From: Larimichthys crocea
Taxonomy: Eukaryota; Chordata; Actinopteri; Sciaenidae
Assembly: GCF_000972845.2 (NCBI RefSeq)
Contig: NW_020853172.1
Span: 1-64,000 of the forward strand
Length of the DNA: 64,000 nt
Direction of reading: 5' to 3'
The notes beneath the pieces are model-generated. The model was not told the origin of the DNA. It did no database searches and saw only the letters and a program-made list of their open reading frames with translations. The position numbers were made by a program, and so were the translations under genes. Positions 10,942-22,925 of this stretch are shown here, one piece after another. Position 1 is the stretch's first letter. Each line of letters opens with the position of its first letter.

Positions 10942-12000
10942 CATACACAGATTAATGTTTGATATTAGGAGTTTAGGAGGTATTCTCTGGTATTTGATTA
11001 GTTCAGCTCGTTTCCTGTAAATGTGAAGCTATGCTGGTTGTTGTTGTGACCTCAGGATAACTGAACACAAGAGTTTTGTAGTGTGTCAGGTCACAACATC
11101 ACATCATGTTTGACTGTGGGTGAACTTTAATCTTTAATGATGGCTGTATGTGGGAGAGTGTTTTGCATATTCCATATTTGTATAACTGTCGGCTGTGTTG
11201 TGTAACTGCCAATCGACTCATGTCCACAGCAATTGTCAAGGTGAATGATGGACTTTGCTTTTGATATATCAGATATTTTCTGTTTTTAAATAGATAAAAA
11301 GAACAATACTGAACTTGGTGCGGGGCTATAAAGTACACCGTGCTGTACATGTGGTGTATATGTTTTGTCCATAAATTATTTCTCAGGGTTTCTAAAAAAC
11401 TAACGATGTACTGTTACTTAATCTTCTGCTTAAGTTAATAAGTTTACTGTTTTCTTTCATTTAAAGGGTCTGTTTTGTATAGCCGGTATATTCCCGTTAG
11501 AACATTATCAGAGAGAGACTAATTGTGTTTTTGTGCATTACATCAGAGCTCTCACTGTTTGCATAAATAAAACACCTTGGAAAGTGTTTATGTTTTGATT
11601 ATGATTTTACACATTTACACTGAGTGGATTTTAAGATCTTACTGATTACTGTTAAAGTTATTTAGATGATGTGTATAGAGTAACACAATTGTGCCATCTG
11701 GTGTCCAGAATATCTTAATACATATGTATGATGAGCATAAGTGATGGATTAAAAACATCCAGTGTGTTGCCAAGGGGGAAAAAACCTTTAAGTACTTTAT
11801 TAGCTACATGCATCTAATGGCAGGTCAGAGCATATCCAGATGTAAGTATGAAATCAAAGTGAGCTGAAGAGCTGCAGACCACAGGCTTCACTTTTCCTGT
11901 TCACACACTCATGTGTGCAGCATACAGTCAGATCACAGTCGCTCACAGAAAGATGGAAACATATTATCACTGCCTGACTTCTTAACATTTCACTTCATTA
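10942..12000 (+). other. B3GNT 3' flank (copy F1), no gene
   Basis: This non-coding flank is shared with 18385-19340 and 25925-28800, both inverted. At 11715-11735 it preserves the uninserted form of the site into which the hAT element at 26229 jumped ('acatatgtatgatgagc'). Confidence 0.7.
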
Positions 12001-12004
12001 ACAC

Positions 12005-12400
12005 TGACAGTTGAATTCTAAAAATTTTCAGAATCAGAAAAAGGTTTATTGCCAAGTACGATTTTTCACATACAATGAATCTGTTTTGGTGTCATTGGTG
12101 CATAAAAAGAAAATCAAGTATTAAAAGTATAAACAAATAAATAATATACACAATATGTTTTAAATAAAAGTGAGTACAGCTGTGCAGGGATTGCAAGTAC
12201 TAGGTAACGTGCAAATGTTCATATATGCAGAATATTTTCAATGCGTAGGTTTTTTCACCAAAACAGAAAAGTCAAACAGATGCTGAGCGTTAAGTGACAC
12301 GGGAGTTTGTAGCTGTAATGTCAGTTGTGACTGTGAAGCAGGCGTGGAGTGTGAAAGAGGTCAGGACCCTGCAGCAGACGGAAAGAAACTGTTCTCCCCA
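12005..12400. repeat. interspersed repeat with 'tttattgccaagtacg' block
   Basis: The blocks 'aggtttattgccaagtacg', 'tgagtacagctgtgcag' and 'gcaaatgttc', with a 'gaaagaaactgttc' terminal block, are those of a repeat frequent in fish. The copy at 19345 retains only the last ~20 bp ('gaaactgttctcaccacg'), so this repeat marks a rearrangement junction. Confidence 0.55.
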
Positions 12401-12506
12401 CGCGCTCATAAAAATAACATGAATTCTTTAGTTATTTGTAATAATTAGGCCTGAATTTATTTATTCATTTTTAATCAGAAAGCTGCAAAACACATCAAGG
12501 TTAGAT

Positions 12507-12527
12507 GGATGGATGGATGGATGGATA
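12507..12527. repeat. (GGAT)n microsatellite
   Basis: About five GGAT units. The tandem copy carries the same tract near 19465-19485. The surrounding 12420-13160 has no gene I can support. Confidence 0.9.
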
Positions 12528-13286
12528 GCACACACAGAGATGACTGAAACAGTGTTTGTCTCTTCCACTTTTAAGTTTATGACAAAGTTTTTTATCATGG
12601 TGTCAAAGGCAGCGAGGTTTGCGAGGCAGGAAGCGATTGTTACCAAGTCTGTTCTAGTGTACACTTGTACAGTTCAGGTAGTAACTTCAAGCTTTTAACA
12701 TTCACAACACGTTATCTTCTGAAAATTAAACTTTCTATATTTAAAGAACACTCTGACATTTTATAAAAATGATTGTTATAGTTAGATCTCAGTTAATGAA
12801 GTTCAAAAAGGAAACATCATCTGTTGTGACTGTCTCTGTCACAATCTGACCCAAAATTATTTTAAAAAAAGTGTGAAATTGTACAATTCACAAAAGGACA
12901 CATGCTGCAATATAAATTTTTATTGAACAGCTGTTGTAAAATACATGCTCTGAATCGCCAGATTTGTTATAATATATAATAATGAAGACATCAACTTACA
13001 GCTGACAAATAATAAGAAACATATTTATTACATGTGTTGAAGCCTTCACAGTGGAACCAGAACAAGTTGACCAAAACATTTCCCAGCAACCAGTTCTCCA
13101 CAGCAGAGTCAAAGCAATGCTTCCTTTTATCTACAGTTAGGTTCTGATTGGGAAATCGTATCATAGATGACAGTACTGTCTTGTCTCTATTGCTTCTATT
13201 GGCCTACACTTTCTCCTTCTGTTTTCCTCCTTTCCTCCTCTCCCTCTTCTCTCTGCCTACACAGAGCGGACTGTGTGAAGTTTGCA

Positions 13287-15013
13287 TCATTTCCTGGTAG
13301 ATCTGCTGATATCATTGCTGTCCATTCTGCAACAACACACCAGAGGCCAAAAGCGTTGCATGATCCCTGCTCTCCGTCCATGACACATACAGGAAATAAG
13401 TCTGCAAGAGGACTGAACCTGAGAAAGATTCAGACAGTAATTCAAAGGTAAAGTTATTTTGCTGCTCCTCTGACAGGAACCATGACACTGGGCATGAAAG
13501 CATGTGTAAATAAGCAGCACCAGAACCAAAACTCCCACAATTCTTCGTTTTTCATCAGAGGGGACAGGCGGCAGACAGAGCTTTGGAGGTCCCCACACCA
13601 GAAGAATAGAAGCAGTGGAGGGAAGGAGGAGGGAATTGCAGCGACAGTCATAGTGACCCAAATGACAGTGGAGAAATATGGAATGAGGACAAACAAAGCA
13701 AAGACCCAAACCAGGACACAGACCACCACAGAGGTCTTGATGTTCGTCTGAAGGTACCAACGGGGCCAGGCGAACGACCAAATACATGTAATACAAGATG
13801 GCACATAGTCTTTGAGGAGCTTCAGAATTAAAAGTATATAATGATCAGACACAGAAGCTACACACATACTGGATAGACAGATAGTTACCTTTCCAGGGCG
13901 ACACACACCATGAAGCCAAGACTGGCTGCCACTGAAATGTAAATGAATCGTAACATGTACGTTATTCAAACAGCACAGATGGTGTCAACCAACGTCATGC
14001 AGCAGAACTGAATGATGTCGTGATGAGAAGGTTGATGACTAGATTGGGAGCAACTTGCAACCATTTCTCTCACCTCGAGTTAACATAAGGCAAATCATTT
14101 AGAAGAGGTGGTGAAAAGAAACATTAAATATGTGGATTTACATGTGAACTACAACCGATTATTAAGAAACAACAATGAAACAATTATCTGTTATTAATGA
14201 ACACAATGTTTGATTTCTGTAATATGAACAAAATAGTGGACGGGAGTTTTGCTCTGTGTTCATTAAATTGACCATCAATGAAGTGTAAATCACTACAGGC
14301 GCAGCTAAACTTTTCTGGGTTCTGTTCAGACATTTAAGTGTGTTTGTCTGAATTAACGTCAGTATGAACTTTATATCAACACCATCTCCAGCTCCACCGC
14401 TGAGCTGCTGCTCTCTCATTATTACATCACTTCATCTCCTTTTTGTTTCCTGTCAACATGTTTGTTTCCTGATGTGTGAATAACTAACGTAAGTGATATT
14501 TCCAGTAACAGTCTACCAGTTTTTCTCAGGTTGAGTTGATTTTGACCAAATAACTATTTTTAAACACGATCACGACTTTTTAGTTTGGATCTTGGTGGAT
14601 CTCAGAGAAATCCCATCACTGAACTGCACCTACTGAGCTCTCCCCACCTGCAGAGTCAAGTGGAGCAATTTGAAAGATGAAAGATTCCTCTAAATGTAAG
14701 GTCATTACAACACTTCACCCCAGCACACCTAACGACTGACCAACAAAACCCAGATCAAGATTCTTTACAGACAGACGTGGACGACACAAGAATAAATAAT
14801 AATAAAAGAAATAAAGACATTTCAGTCATAAATGACATACCGAGAATAAAGAGCAAATAGATGGCCACGAGGGTCAAAAGGAAGGCCGACACCACGACTG
14901 TGTATGTCAGCACATATAGAACGAACTCAGCATTTTCCGATTGTTGTAGGTGTGTGTTGCTGTTATTGAAGCTGTTGTTCTGTGAGGTGTTTGTTCATGT
15001 GTAAATCTTCCAT
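13287..15013 (-). pseudogene. rhodopsin-class receptor A, three exons, frameshifted
   Basis: Exon 1 (about 14841-15013) starts ATGGAAGATTTACACATG and holds a first membrane helix of the form EFVLYVLTYTVVV...LTLVAIYLL, with a GT donor. Exon 2 (about 13889-14074) holds helix 2 and ends VALE(K/R) before GTAACT. Exon 3 (to about 13287) begins YLVV, so the exon junction builds the ERY/DRY motif. It continues through KTSVVVCVLVWVFAL (helix 4), helix 5, PSDEKRRIVGVLVLVLLIYT (helix 6) and a helix 7 with LADL/LYV-like residues. Several one-base shifts and a damaged exon 2 acceptor (CTCGAG instead of CTCGCAG) interrupt it. The class is clear, but resemblance to GPR4-type receptors is only an impression and the ligand is unknown. 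Confidence 0.65.
14375..14460 (-). promoter_or_regulatory. shared 5' cassette, copy 3, inside receptor A intron 1
   Basis: The minus strand reads AACAAAAAGGAGATGAAGTG, the GAGAGAGCAGCAGCTCAG block and GGTGGAGCTGG. It lies between receptor A exons 1 and 2, and C has the same at 21345-21425. It could be an internal promoter or a remnant of an upstream receptor copy. Confidence 0.4.
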
Positions 15014-15164
15014 CCTTCACAGTGAAACCTGTTGTTTTGAGAGATCAGGTTAAGGTTTTTTAATATCTACAAACATTGTTTAAGTGATATCACGACAATG
15101 CAAGTGGAAGGTTTTTATCTTCTCTACAATAGAAGAAAAAATAAGTCCAAACTTTACTTTGAAA

Positions 15165-15245
15165 GCTGCAACACAGAATGAGTTCACTACACCAGCGTCT
15201 GATGTGTCGTCCTCTGCATCCCAAACAGTCTGGCAGGAAATGCTA
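15165..15245 (-). promoter_or_regulatory. candidate non-coding first exon of receptor A
   Basis: This is the same block as at 7870-7969, in the direction of receptor A and about 150 bp upstream of its start. Here the donor is slightly altered (AAAGTAAAG), consistent with a missing base. Confidence 0.35.
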
Positions 15246-15559
15246 AGTGATAGTTTGACATGCCCGATATAACTGTTGCTATAAACCATGCCTCTTCCTG
15301 TCGTCTGAAGTACGATGGCAGTCACAGATCATTTTATATTGGGTGAACATATAGTCACAAGATAATGAGTTCTGTGTAAACCCTAGTAAAACCTTTTTCT
15401 AAGAAGGTTTGCATGCTGTGTAAAATGTTAAAAAGAAACACAAAACGTTGAACCCTCATATTAATTAGAAACAGCACAAAGAAAATGATCCAATGTTAAA
15501 CTGAGAAGTTTGATTGTTTTTTGTAAAATGTCGCTGGGTGTGGCCCTCATTACCATCCA

Positions 15560-15963
15560 CCTGCCTGATTACCTACTACTACTACAACTACTGCAGTATA
15601 ACTGACCGCCTTCCGCCAGATTGTTCCTTCACCATAGTGGTAACAAGAGTTTCTTTTTCCAACACTGTTCCTTTGAACTTTGCTCTTTTGTGCAGTGATG
15701 TCGACAGACAGAATCATGTCTGTTTTTGATGCAGTGCAGGGCCTGAAGATCACGGCCATCCAATACTGAGAGATTTCTTCTGATTCTCTGAATCTTTTAA
15801 TGATATTATGAACCGTAGACGATGAAATCCACAGATTCTTTGTCATCTTACGTTGAGAAACATTGTCCTTAAACGTGTTGTCAGACCAGTCTTTACAGGA
15901 GTGGGAACCCCTCCCCATCTTTACTTCACAAAGATCTCTGGGACTGCTGTTTTTAGGACACAA
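15560..15963 (-). pseudogene. Tc1-like transposase remnant 1
   Basis: The minus strand encodes a helix-turn-helix segment SSSTVHNIIKRFRESEEIS. After a frame change it gives HCIKNRHDSV, followed in another frame by VDITA. These pieces match the order in Tc1/mariner transposase N-terminal DNA-binding domains. No DDE catalytic core or terminal inverted repeats were found nearby. A sister copy is at 22580-22925, duplicated with the tandem unit. Confidence 0.6.
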
Positions 15964-17120
15964 CTCGCTTGCTTCCCACTTATGTAATCAACCAAAGACT
16001 AAAGTGAACCAAACTAACTCTCTGTTACTTTCCTGAAAAATGCATCACATGTATGGTATGATTCGATTCAGTCCAGAGTTTTTTTCTTTCTTTTTTTTTT
16101 AAACACAATCTCAGAGACTCCATCTTTTTATATTTTGCCACTTTGTTTGGTTTTCAAACACCACATAAACCTCTGGAAACACACAACCCTTTATACATAA
16201 CAAAAAGACTCTCCAAAACTCTGCTGTTGCGTCCAACAGTAAATTAATGATAACAAGTGTGTTGTGAAGACCTGATGTGAATTTCCCCCTATAAAGATGG
16301 AGTTTATATTTGGTTTCTATCATGTTCCTCTCTTTCCTCTGATATTCGTGCTGCCCGATTGACGGGACTGTTGCCTAATAAACATGCCCATTCCTGTCTT
16401 CTGAATACTCAAGATGCCAGACACACAATAAGTTCTTGGTGAACAATCGTAAAGACACAGATAAATGACATCAGTGTATACCTTCCATTGTGGACGTGGG
16501 TCCTAGTTGTGAGTGCAGTCGGACTTCCCAAGTCCTTATGAATTCTCCTTCACGTCTTTTTGACCATCATATTCTGATTTCCATCGCGGTCAAGAAAAAA
16601 GTTGGGTTCAGGAAAGGAGCTTAGGAAGGAAGGACTTTTGACCACCCAGAGAGACAGACAGACAGAAAACACAAGGGCAGGGTTAAGGTATTTAAAACAA
16701 TGGCACAACACGTTTGGTTGTCATATGTGGGAGGCTGTTTGCCCTCCTCAGTTCACGGAACGCTACAGAGTGTGTTGTCTAAAGAAGGCTGATGAACATG
16801 AGTTGCTAAACATGACCCTGTTCAACACTTTTTCAAAACACGTGGCTGGGATCAATTCAAAAAGGGCATTTTACAAAAAAACAGACTTCTTTAGAAACAA
16901 GGTTTACTAGAGGTTACACAGAACTTCATTATCTGTGGCTATAGGACAGGCATAAACTCCTCCGTGTCTCTTTAGGAAAGGTAACTGTTTTGCATATTGT
17001 CCACACCTATTGTCGTCAGATGATGAGGACATGGTGAATGCAAAACGTGTTGCTGCGTGTGTTCATTGAGTTGTGCAGGGATCGCCCTCAAGAGGCCGAG
17101 CTCGTAGGGTCAGCCATGAT
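15964..17120. other. receptor intergenic region, no gene
   Basis: Shared DNA between divergent receptors A and B, matched at 22926-24030. It contains poly-T runs near 16080-16100 and the receptor B 5' flank from about 16950. Short open frames here do not survive in the sister copy. Confidence 0.6.
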
Positions 17121-17129
17121 GGCATGAGA

Positions 17130-17240
17130 AAATTGAAATATCTCAGGAAACAAAAAGGAGATGAAGTGATGGATAATGGGAGAGCAAGGCAGCTCAGAGC
17201 AGGGGGTGGATATATGTAGTCATGTCAGGAACTTGAAGCA
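17130..17240 (+). promoter_or_regulatory. shared 5' cassette, copy 4 (receptor B)
   Basis: The cassette precedes the receptor B start codon (17299) by about 60 bp. The TATATG element is at about 17212. It carries several one-base differences from the copy at 24035. Confidence 0.5.
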
Positions 17241-17298
17241 GGAAAAACAGATTTGTTCATCTACATGAGCTCTCAAACAACACGGTTTCACTGAGAGG

Positions 17299-18357
17299 AT
17301 GAGAGATTTCTACATCAACAAATCCTCACAGAACAACAGCTCTGATTACAGCAACATCCCTACGACTCAAGATGATATTGAAATGACTGCCAATACATAA
17401 TCCTTTGGTGTTGTCTTGCTTTGATCTTTGTGTTCTTCCTCTTTCGTCCTCATTTTCTATTTCTGGGTTGATTTACAAGAACCTTTTAACTGTGTATCCG
17501 TTTACCAAAGGCACACCCATAGTCCATATTTGTTTCAATTAACAGAAATCCAACATGTGTTCATTAATACAGACTAATTGTTATTTTTTGTTTCTAATAA
17601 TTGGTTGTAGTCACATGTAAGTTCAATATTTAATGTTTTTCACCACCACTCTTCTAAATATGATTTGCATATGTTTAGCCTCGCAGGTGAAGAATGGTCA
17701 AGTTGCTCCGATCTACGTCATCAACCTTCTCATCTGACATCAATTCAGTTTGCTGTTGACTGTTAGGTCACAACAAGCACGAGTTTAATAAAGTTACTTA
17801 ATATTTCCGATATTCACGTCTGCTGACCAGTGTGGCTTCATGGGTTGTGTCGCCCTGGAAAGGTAAACATCTGTCTATCCAGTTGGTTGTAGCTTCTGTG
17901 TCTGATCCTATTATATTTTATAATTCTGAAGCTCCTCACAGACTATGTGTCCATCTTGTATTACAGGTATTTGGTCGTTCGCCTGGCCACTGTGGTACCG
18001 CTTCAGACGAACCATCAACGACCTCTGTGGTGGTCTGTGTCCTGGTCTGGAGTCTGCCTTGTCTTTTCTCCTCACCTTTTATTGCTCGGTTCAATTGGAG
18101 GTTCTATTCACCATCCTTGTCCATCTTCTTCCTCCTCCCCTCCACTGCTCATTCTTCCTGGGTGGACCCTCAAGCTCTGTTGCCTGCCACTGTCCCCTCT
18201 GATGAAAACAAGCAAGAATTGTGGAGTTTTTGGTTCTGGTCTGCTTATTTACCACTGCGGTCATGCCCAGTGTCATCTGTTACGTCGAGGGGGGGGGAAA
18301 CCGACAGAGCTTCTAAATGGAACAACTTGGTCTCTTTATGTTTCAGGACTTGACTGA
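17299..18357 (+). pseudogene. rhodopsin-class receptor B, three exons, frameshifted
   Basis: Exon 1 from ATG 17299 has an Asn/Ser-rich N-terminus, then a helix 1 region equivalent to receptor D, broken by indels. Exon 2 (about 17687-17862) follows a CGCAG acceptor, contains the NGQVAP...VINLL helix 2 start, and ends CTGGAAAG|GTAAAC. Exon 3 starts at 17967 after TTACAG with YLVVR and runs through the TSVVVCVLVW helix 4 to about 18357. The exon order and junction phases equal those of receptor D at 24207, but no reading frame survives across helices 4-6. It is a pseudogene or an error-rich copy. Confidence 0.65.
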
Positions 18358-18384
18358 CAATCGTTATCATTGTTCATTGTGCAT

Positions 18385-19345
18385 TGACACCTGGTTAATC
18401 AAATTCTGGGGAGCAAAAGAACACTTGGTTGTTGTTAACAGAAGATAGGCAGGCGGAGATCAATATGTTCCATCTTCTCGTGAGCGCGATGTGATGCTGA
18501 CTGTATGCGGCCTCACACCTGAGTGTGTGAACAGAGAAAAGTGAAGCCTGTGGTTCGGCCGCTCTTCGCTCACTTGCTTTGCATATTACACGTGGTGGGA
18601 TCGGCTCTTGACCGTGCCTTAGATGCATGTGTAAAAAGTACTTCAAAGGTTTTTTCACCCCGGGCACACACGGTGGTTAACATTCCATCGTATCTATCAT
18701 CCACATATGGTATAAGATTTTATCTGGACAAAAGATGGCCACAATTGTGTTACTCTATTACCACATCATCTAAATAACTTTAACTAGTAATCAGTATCGA
18801 TCTTAACAATCCACCTGCAGAAACCGGTAGTCAGTTACAATGTTGTAAAATTCTAAATTCAAAAAACAATCCTTAAAACATGCCAAGGTGTTTTTATTTT
18901 GACAAACAGTGAAGGCTCTTGATGCTAATGCATAAAAACACTACCTTAGTCTCCCTCTGAATCATGTTCTAACGGGGAATATACAGGCTATTACAACAAC
19001 CAGACCCTTTAAATGAAAGAAAACAGTAAAACTTATTAACTGCAGCGAAGATGCAAGTAACAGTACTATCGTTAGTTTTTTAGACTGAGAAAATTAATTT
19101 GGACAAAACATAACACCACATGTACAGCCGGTGTTTACTTTATAGCCCGCACAATCTCGTATTGTTCTTTTATCTATTTAAAAAAACACAGGAAAATATC
19201 TGACATATCAAAAAGCAAAAAAGTCATCATACCTTAGTGACCAATGGTCTTGGACATGAGTCGATTGGCAGTTACAAACACAGAATCCGACACGTTATAC
19301 AAATTATGGGAATATGCAAAACAACTCTCCACATTCTAGCCGATT
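18385..19345 (-). repeat. B3GNT 3' flank (copy F2) without the B3GNT gene
   Basis: This matches 10942-12000 inverted. Around 18680-18710 the flank is in the uninserted state with respect to the hAT element. At about 19340 it stops short of the B3GNT gene and joins the last ~20 bp of the repeat seen at 12005-12400. An enzyme copy was therefore lost at this junction or never included. Confidence 0.7.
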
Positions 19346-20199
19346 CATTGAAACTGTTCTCACCACGCTAATAAAAATAACATGAATTCTTAGTTATTTG
19401 TAATAATAGGCCTGAATTTATTTATTCATTTTATCAGAAAGCTGCAAAACACATCAAGGTTAGATGGATGGATGGATGGATGGATAGCACACCAGAGATG
19501 ACTGAAACAGTGTTTGTCTCCTACCTTACTATTAAGTTTATGACAAGGTTTTAACATGGTGTCAAAGGCAAGCGAGTTTGCGAGGCAGGAAGCGATGTTA
19601 CCAGTCTGTTCTAGTGTACACTTGTACAGCTTCAGGTAGAGTAACTTCAAGCTTTTAACAGTCACACACGTTATCTCTGAAATTAAACTTTTTCTATATT
19701 TAAAGAAACACTCTGACATTTTATAAAAGATTGTTTAGTTAGATCTCAGTTAATGAAGTTTAAAAGAGGAAACATCTCATCTGTTGTGACTGTCTCTGTC
19801 ACAATCTGACCCAAATTATTATTAAAAAAGTGTGAAATTGTACAAATTCACAAAATGACACATGCTGCAATATAAAGTTTTATTGAACAGCTGTTGTAAA
19901 ATACATGCTCTGAATCGCCAGATTTTGTTATAATATATAATAATGATAGACATCAACTTACAGCACAAAATAATAAGAAACATATTTTATTTACATGTGT
20001 TGAAGCCTCACAGTGACCAGAACAAGTTGACCAAAACATTTCCCAGCAACCAGTTTTCCCACAGCAGAGTCAAAGCAATGCTTCCTTTTATCTACAGTTA
20101 GGTGTCTGATTGGAAATCGTATCAGTAGATGACAGTATCTGTCGTCTTTCTATTTCTATTCTTTGACTACTATTTCTTCGGTTTTCTCTCCTTTCTTCT

Positions 20200-21965
20200 C
20201 TTCTCCCTCTTTCTCTGCCTACACAGAGCTGACTGTGGGAATGTTGTCATCATTTCCTGGTGATCTGCTGATATCATTGCTGTCCATCTGCAACAACCAC
20301 AGAGCCAAAAGCTTGTTCTATGATCCTTCTTCCTCATGACACACATACGGAATGAAGTCTGCAAGCAGGAACTGAACCTAAGAAAGATGTCAGACAGTAA
20401 TTCAAAGGTAAAGTTTTTCGCTTCCTCTGACAGGAACCAGATGAACCTGGGCAGAACAGCAGTGTGTAATAAGCAGAACCAGAACAAAACTCCCACAATT
20501 CTTCGTTTTCATCATCAGAGGGGACAGTGCTGGCAGACAGAGCTTTGAGGTTCCCAACCAGGGAAAATATAGACAGTGGGAAGGGAAGAGGAGGATACAT
20601 AGACAGTCATAGTGACCCAAATGACAGTGGAGAAATATGGAATGCAAATACAAGACAAAGACCCAAACCAGACACAGACCACCACAGAGGTCTTGATGTT
20701 CGTCTGAAGCGGTACCACAGTGGCCAGGCGACGACCAATACCTGTAATACAAGATGGACACATAGTCTTTAGAGGCTTCAGAATTATAAGTATATAATAG
20801 ACTCAGACACAGAAGCTACACACATACTGGATAGACAGATAGTTACCTTTCCAGGGCGACACACACCATGAAGCCAACTGGCTGCCCAGACTGAAATGTG
20901 AATGATCATTACAGTAACTTTATTCAAACCCACAGTGGTGTCACAAACCCATGCAGCAGAGACTGATGATGTCGGAGTGATGAGAAGGTTGATGACGTAG
21001 ATTCGGAGCAACTTGACCATTTCTCACCTGCGAGGGTAAACATAATGCAAATCATATTTAGAAGAGTGGTGGTGAAAAGAAACATTAAATATGGATTTAC
21101 ATGTGAACTACAACCAGATATTAGAAACAAAAAATGAAACAATTAGTCGTTATTAAATGAACACAATGTTTGATTCTGTATATGAACAAATAGTGGACGG
21201 GAGTTTTGCTCTGTGTTTCATTAAACTTGACCATCAATGAAGTGTAAAATCACTACAGGCTGCAGCTAAACTTTTCTGTGTTCTGTTCAGACTTTAAGTG
21301 TGTTTGTCTGAATTAACGTCAGTATGAACTTTATTATCAACACCCCTCCAGCTCCACCTGCTCTGAGCTGCTGCTCTCTCATTATTACATCACTTCATCC
21401 CTTTTTGTTTCTGTCAACATGTTTGTTTCCTGATGTGTTAATAACACGTAAGTGATATTCCAGTAACAGTCTACCAGTTTTTCTCAGGTTGAGTTGATTA
21501 TGACCAAATGAAACTATTTTTAAACACGATCACGACTTTTTAGTTTGTGATCTTGGTGATCTCAGAGAAATCCCATCACGGAACTGCACCTACTGAGCTC
21601 TCTCCCCACCTGCAGAGTCAATGTGGAGCAATTTGAAATATGAAATGATTCCTCTAAATGGTAAAGGTCATTACAAACCTTCACCCCAGCACCTGACGAC
21701 TAACCACAACCCAGATCAAGATCTTTACAGACAGACTGGCGACACAAAGAAATAAATAATAAAAAGAAATAAAGACATTTCAGTCATAATGTACATACCG
21801 GTGAGAATAAGAGCATAGAGTGGCCACGAGGGTCAAAGGAAGGCCGACACCAACGACTGTGTATGTCAGCACATATAAACGAACTCAGCATTTTCATGAT
21901 TGTAGGTGTGTTTGCTGTAAAGCTTGTTGTTCTGTGAGTGTTTGTTTCATGTGTTAAATTTCCAT
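20200..21965 (-). pseudogene. rhodopsin-class receptor C, three exons, frameshifted
   Basis: This is the tandem sister of receptor A. Exon 1 starts at 21965 (ATGGAAATTTAACAC...) with helix 1 pieces and a GGTATGTAC donor near 21797-21803. Exon 2 lies at about 20845-21030 with the YVINLLI helix 2 start and ends before GTAACT. Exon 3 spans about 20750 to 20200 with KTSVVVCV, FSTVIWVTMTV, PLPTVYIF, SASTVPSDDENEEL and a recognisable helix 7 segment ELLSDIFLRFSSCLQ. It carries about as many one-base shifts as A but at different places, so a consensus of A and C would be far more open than either alone. Confidence 0.65.
21345..21425 (-). promoter_or_regulatory. shared 5' cassette, copy 5, in receptor C intron 1
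   Basis: Minus-strand GAGAGAGCAGCAGCTCAGAG and GGTGGAGCTGGAG block, in the same position as in receptor A. Confidence 0.4.
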
Positions 21966-22109
21966 CCTTCACAGTGAAACCTGTTGTTTGAGAGATCAGG
22001 TTAAAGGTTTTTTAAATATCTACAACATTGTTTAAGTGATATCACGACAACTGCAAGTGGAAGTTTTTATTTCTCTACATAGAAGAAAAAATAATGTCAC
22101 AAACTTTAC

Positions 22110-22205
22110 CTTTGAAAGCTGCAACACCTGAATGAGTTCACTACAACCAGCGTCTGATGTGTCGTCCTCTGCATCCAAACAAGCTGCAGGAATATGCTAA
22201 GTGAT
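22110..22205 (-). promoter_or_regulatory. candidate non-coding first exon of receptor C
   Basis: The minus strand reads TTGCAGCTTTCAAAG|GTAAAG with an intact donor, about 150 bp upstream of the receptor C start. It is the same block as at 7870, 15165 and 31948. Confidence 0.4.
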
Positions 22206-22579
22206 ATGTTTGACATGCCCGATATAACTGTTGCTATAAACCATGCCCTCTTCCTGTCTTCTGAAGAATACCGATGCAGTCACAGATCATTTTATTGGGT
22301 AATACAGATATAGTCACAGATAATGAGTTCTGTGTAAACCTCTAGTAAAACCTTGTTTCTAAAGAAGTTTGCATGCTGTGTAAAATGTAAAAAGAAACAC
22401 AAAACATTGAAACCTCATATTTAATTAGAAACAGCACAAAGAAAATGCATCAAATGTTGAAACTGAGAAGTTTGATTGTTTTTGTAAAATGTCGCTGGGT
22501 GTGGCCTCCATTACCACTCACCTGCCTGATTACCTACTACTACTACAACCTACTGCAGTAAACTGACGGCTCTTCTGCC

Positions 22580-22925
22580 CAGATTGTTCCTTCACCATAG
22601 TGGTAACAAGAGTTTCTTTTTCCAACACTGTTCCTTTGAACTTTGCTCTTTTGTGCAGTGATGTCGACAGACAGAATCATGTCTGTTTTTGTCAGTGCAG
22701 GGCGCGAGAATCACGGCCATCCATACTGAGAGATTTCTTCTGATTCTCTGAATCTTTTAATGATATTATGAACCGTAGACGATGAAATCCACAGATTCTT
22801 TGTCATCTTACGTTGAGAAACATTGTCCTTAAAGTGTTGTCAGCACAGTCTTTTACAGAGTGGTGAACCCCTCCCCATCTTTACTTCACAAAGACTCTCT
22901 GGGATGCTGTTTTTAGACACAAGCT
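22580..22925 (-). pseudogene. Tc1-like transposase remnant 2
   Basis: Tandem sister of the remnant at 15560-15963, with the same helix-turn-helix coding stretch (STVHNIIKRFRES) at about 22740-22790. It carries further indels and no catalytic core. Confidence 0.55.

Larger units (their letters stand above)
7540..12000 (+). repeat. left arm of the large inverted repeat (B3GNT and flanks)
   Basis: This segment matches 25925-32375 in inverted orientation once the hAT insertion at 26229-27991 is set aside. It holds, in order, the receptor-type 5' flank, a candidate non-coding exon (7870-7975), the B3GNT upstream flank, the repeat fragment at 9340-9600, the B3GNT coding copy and its 3' flank. Differences from the right arm are mostly single-base gains or losses in short runs. 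Confidence 0.8.
12390..18385. repeat. tandem unit 1: divergent receptor pair A/B
   Basis: This unit repeats at 19345-25925 with an offset of about 6.9-7.0 kb in the same orientation (receptor A exon 3 end 13796 versus 20763; receptor B start 17299 versus 24207). Layout: non-coding 12.4-13.2 kb with a (GGAT)n tract, receptor A on minus, common upstream DNA with a Tc1 remnant, receptor B on plus. Confidence 0.8.
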
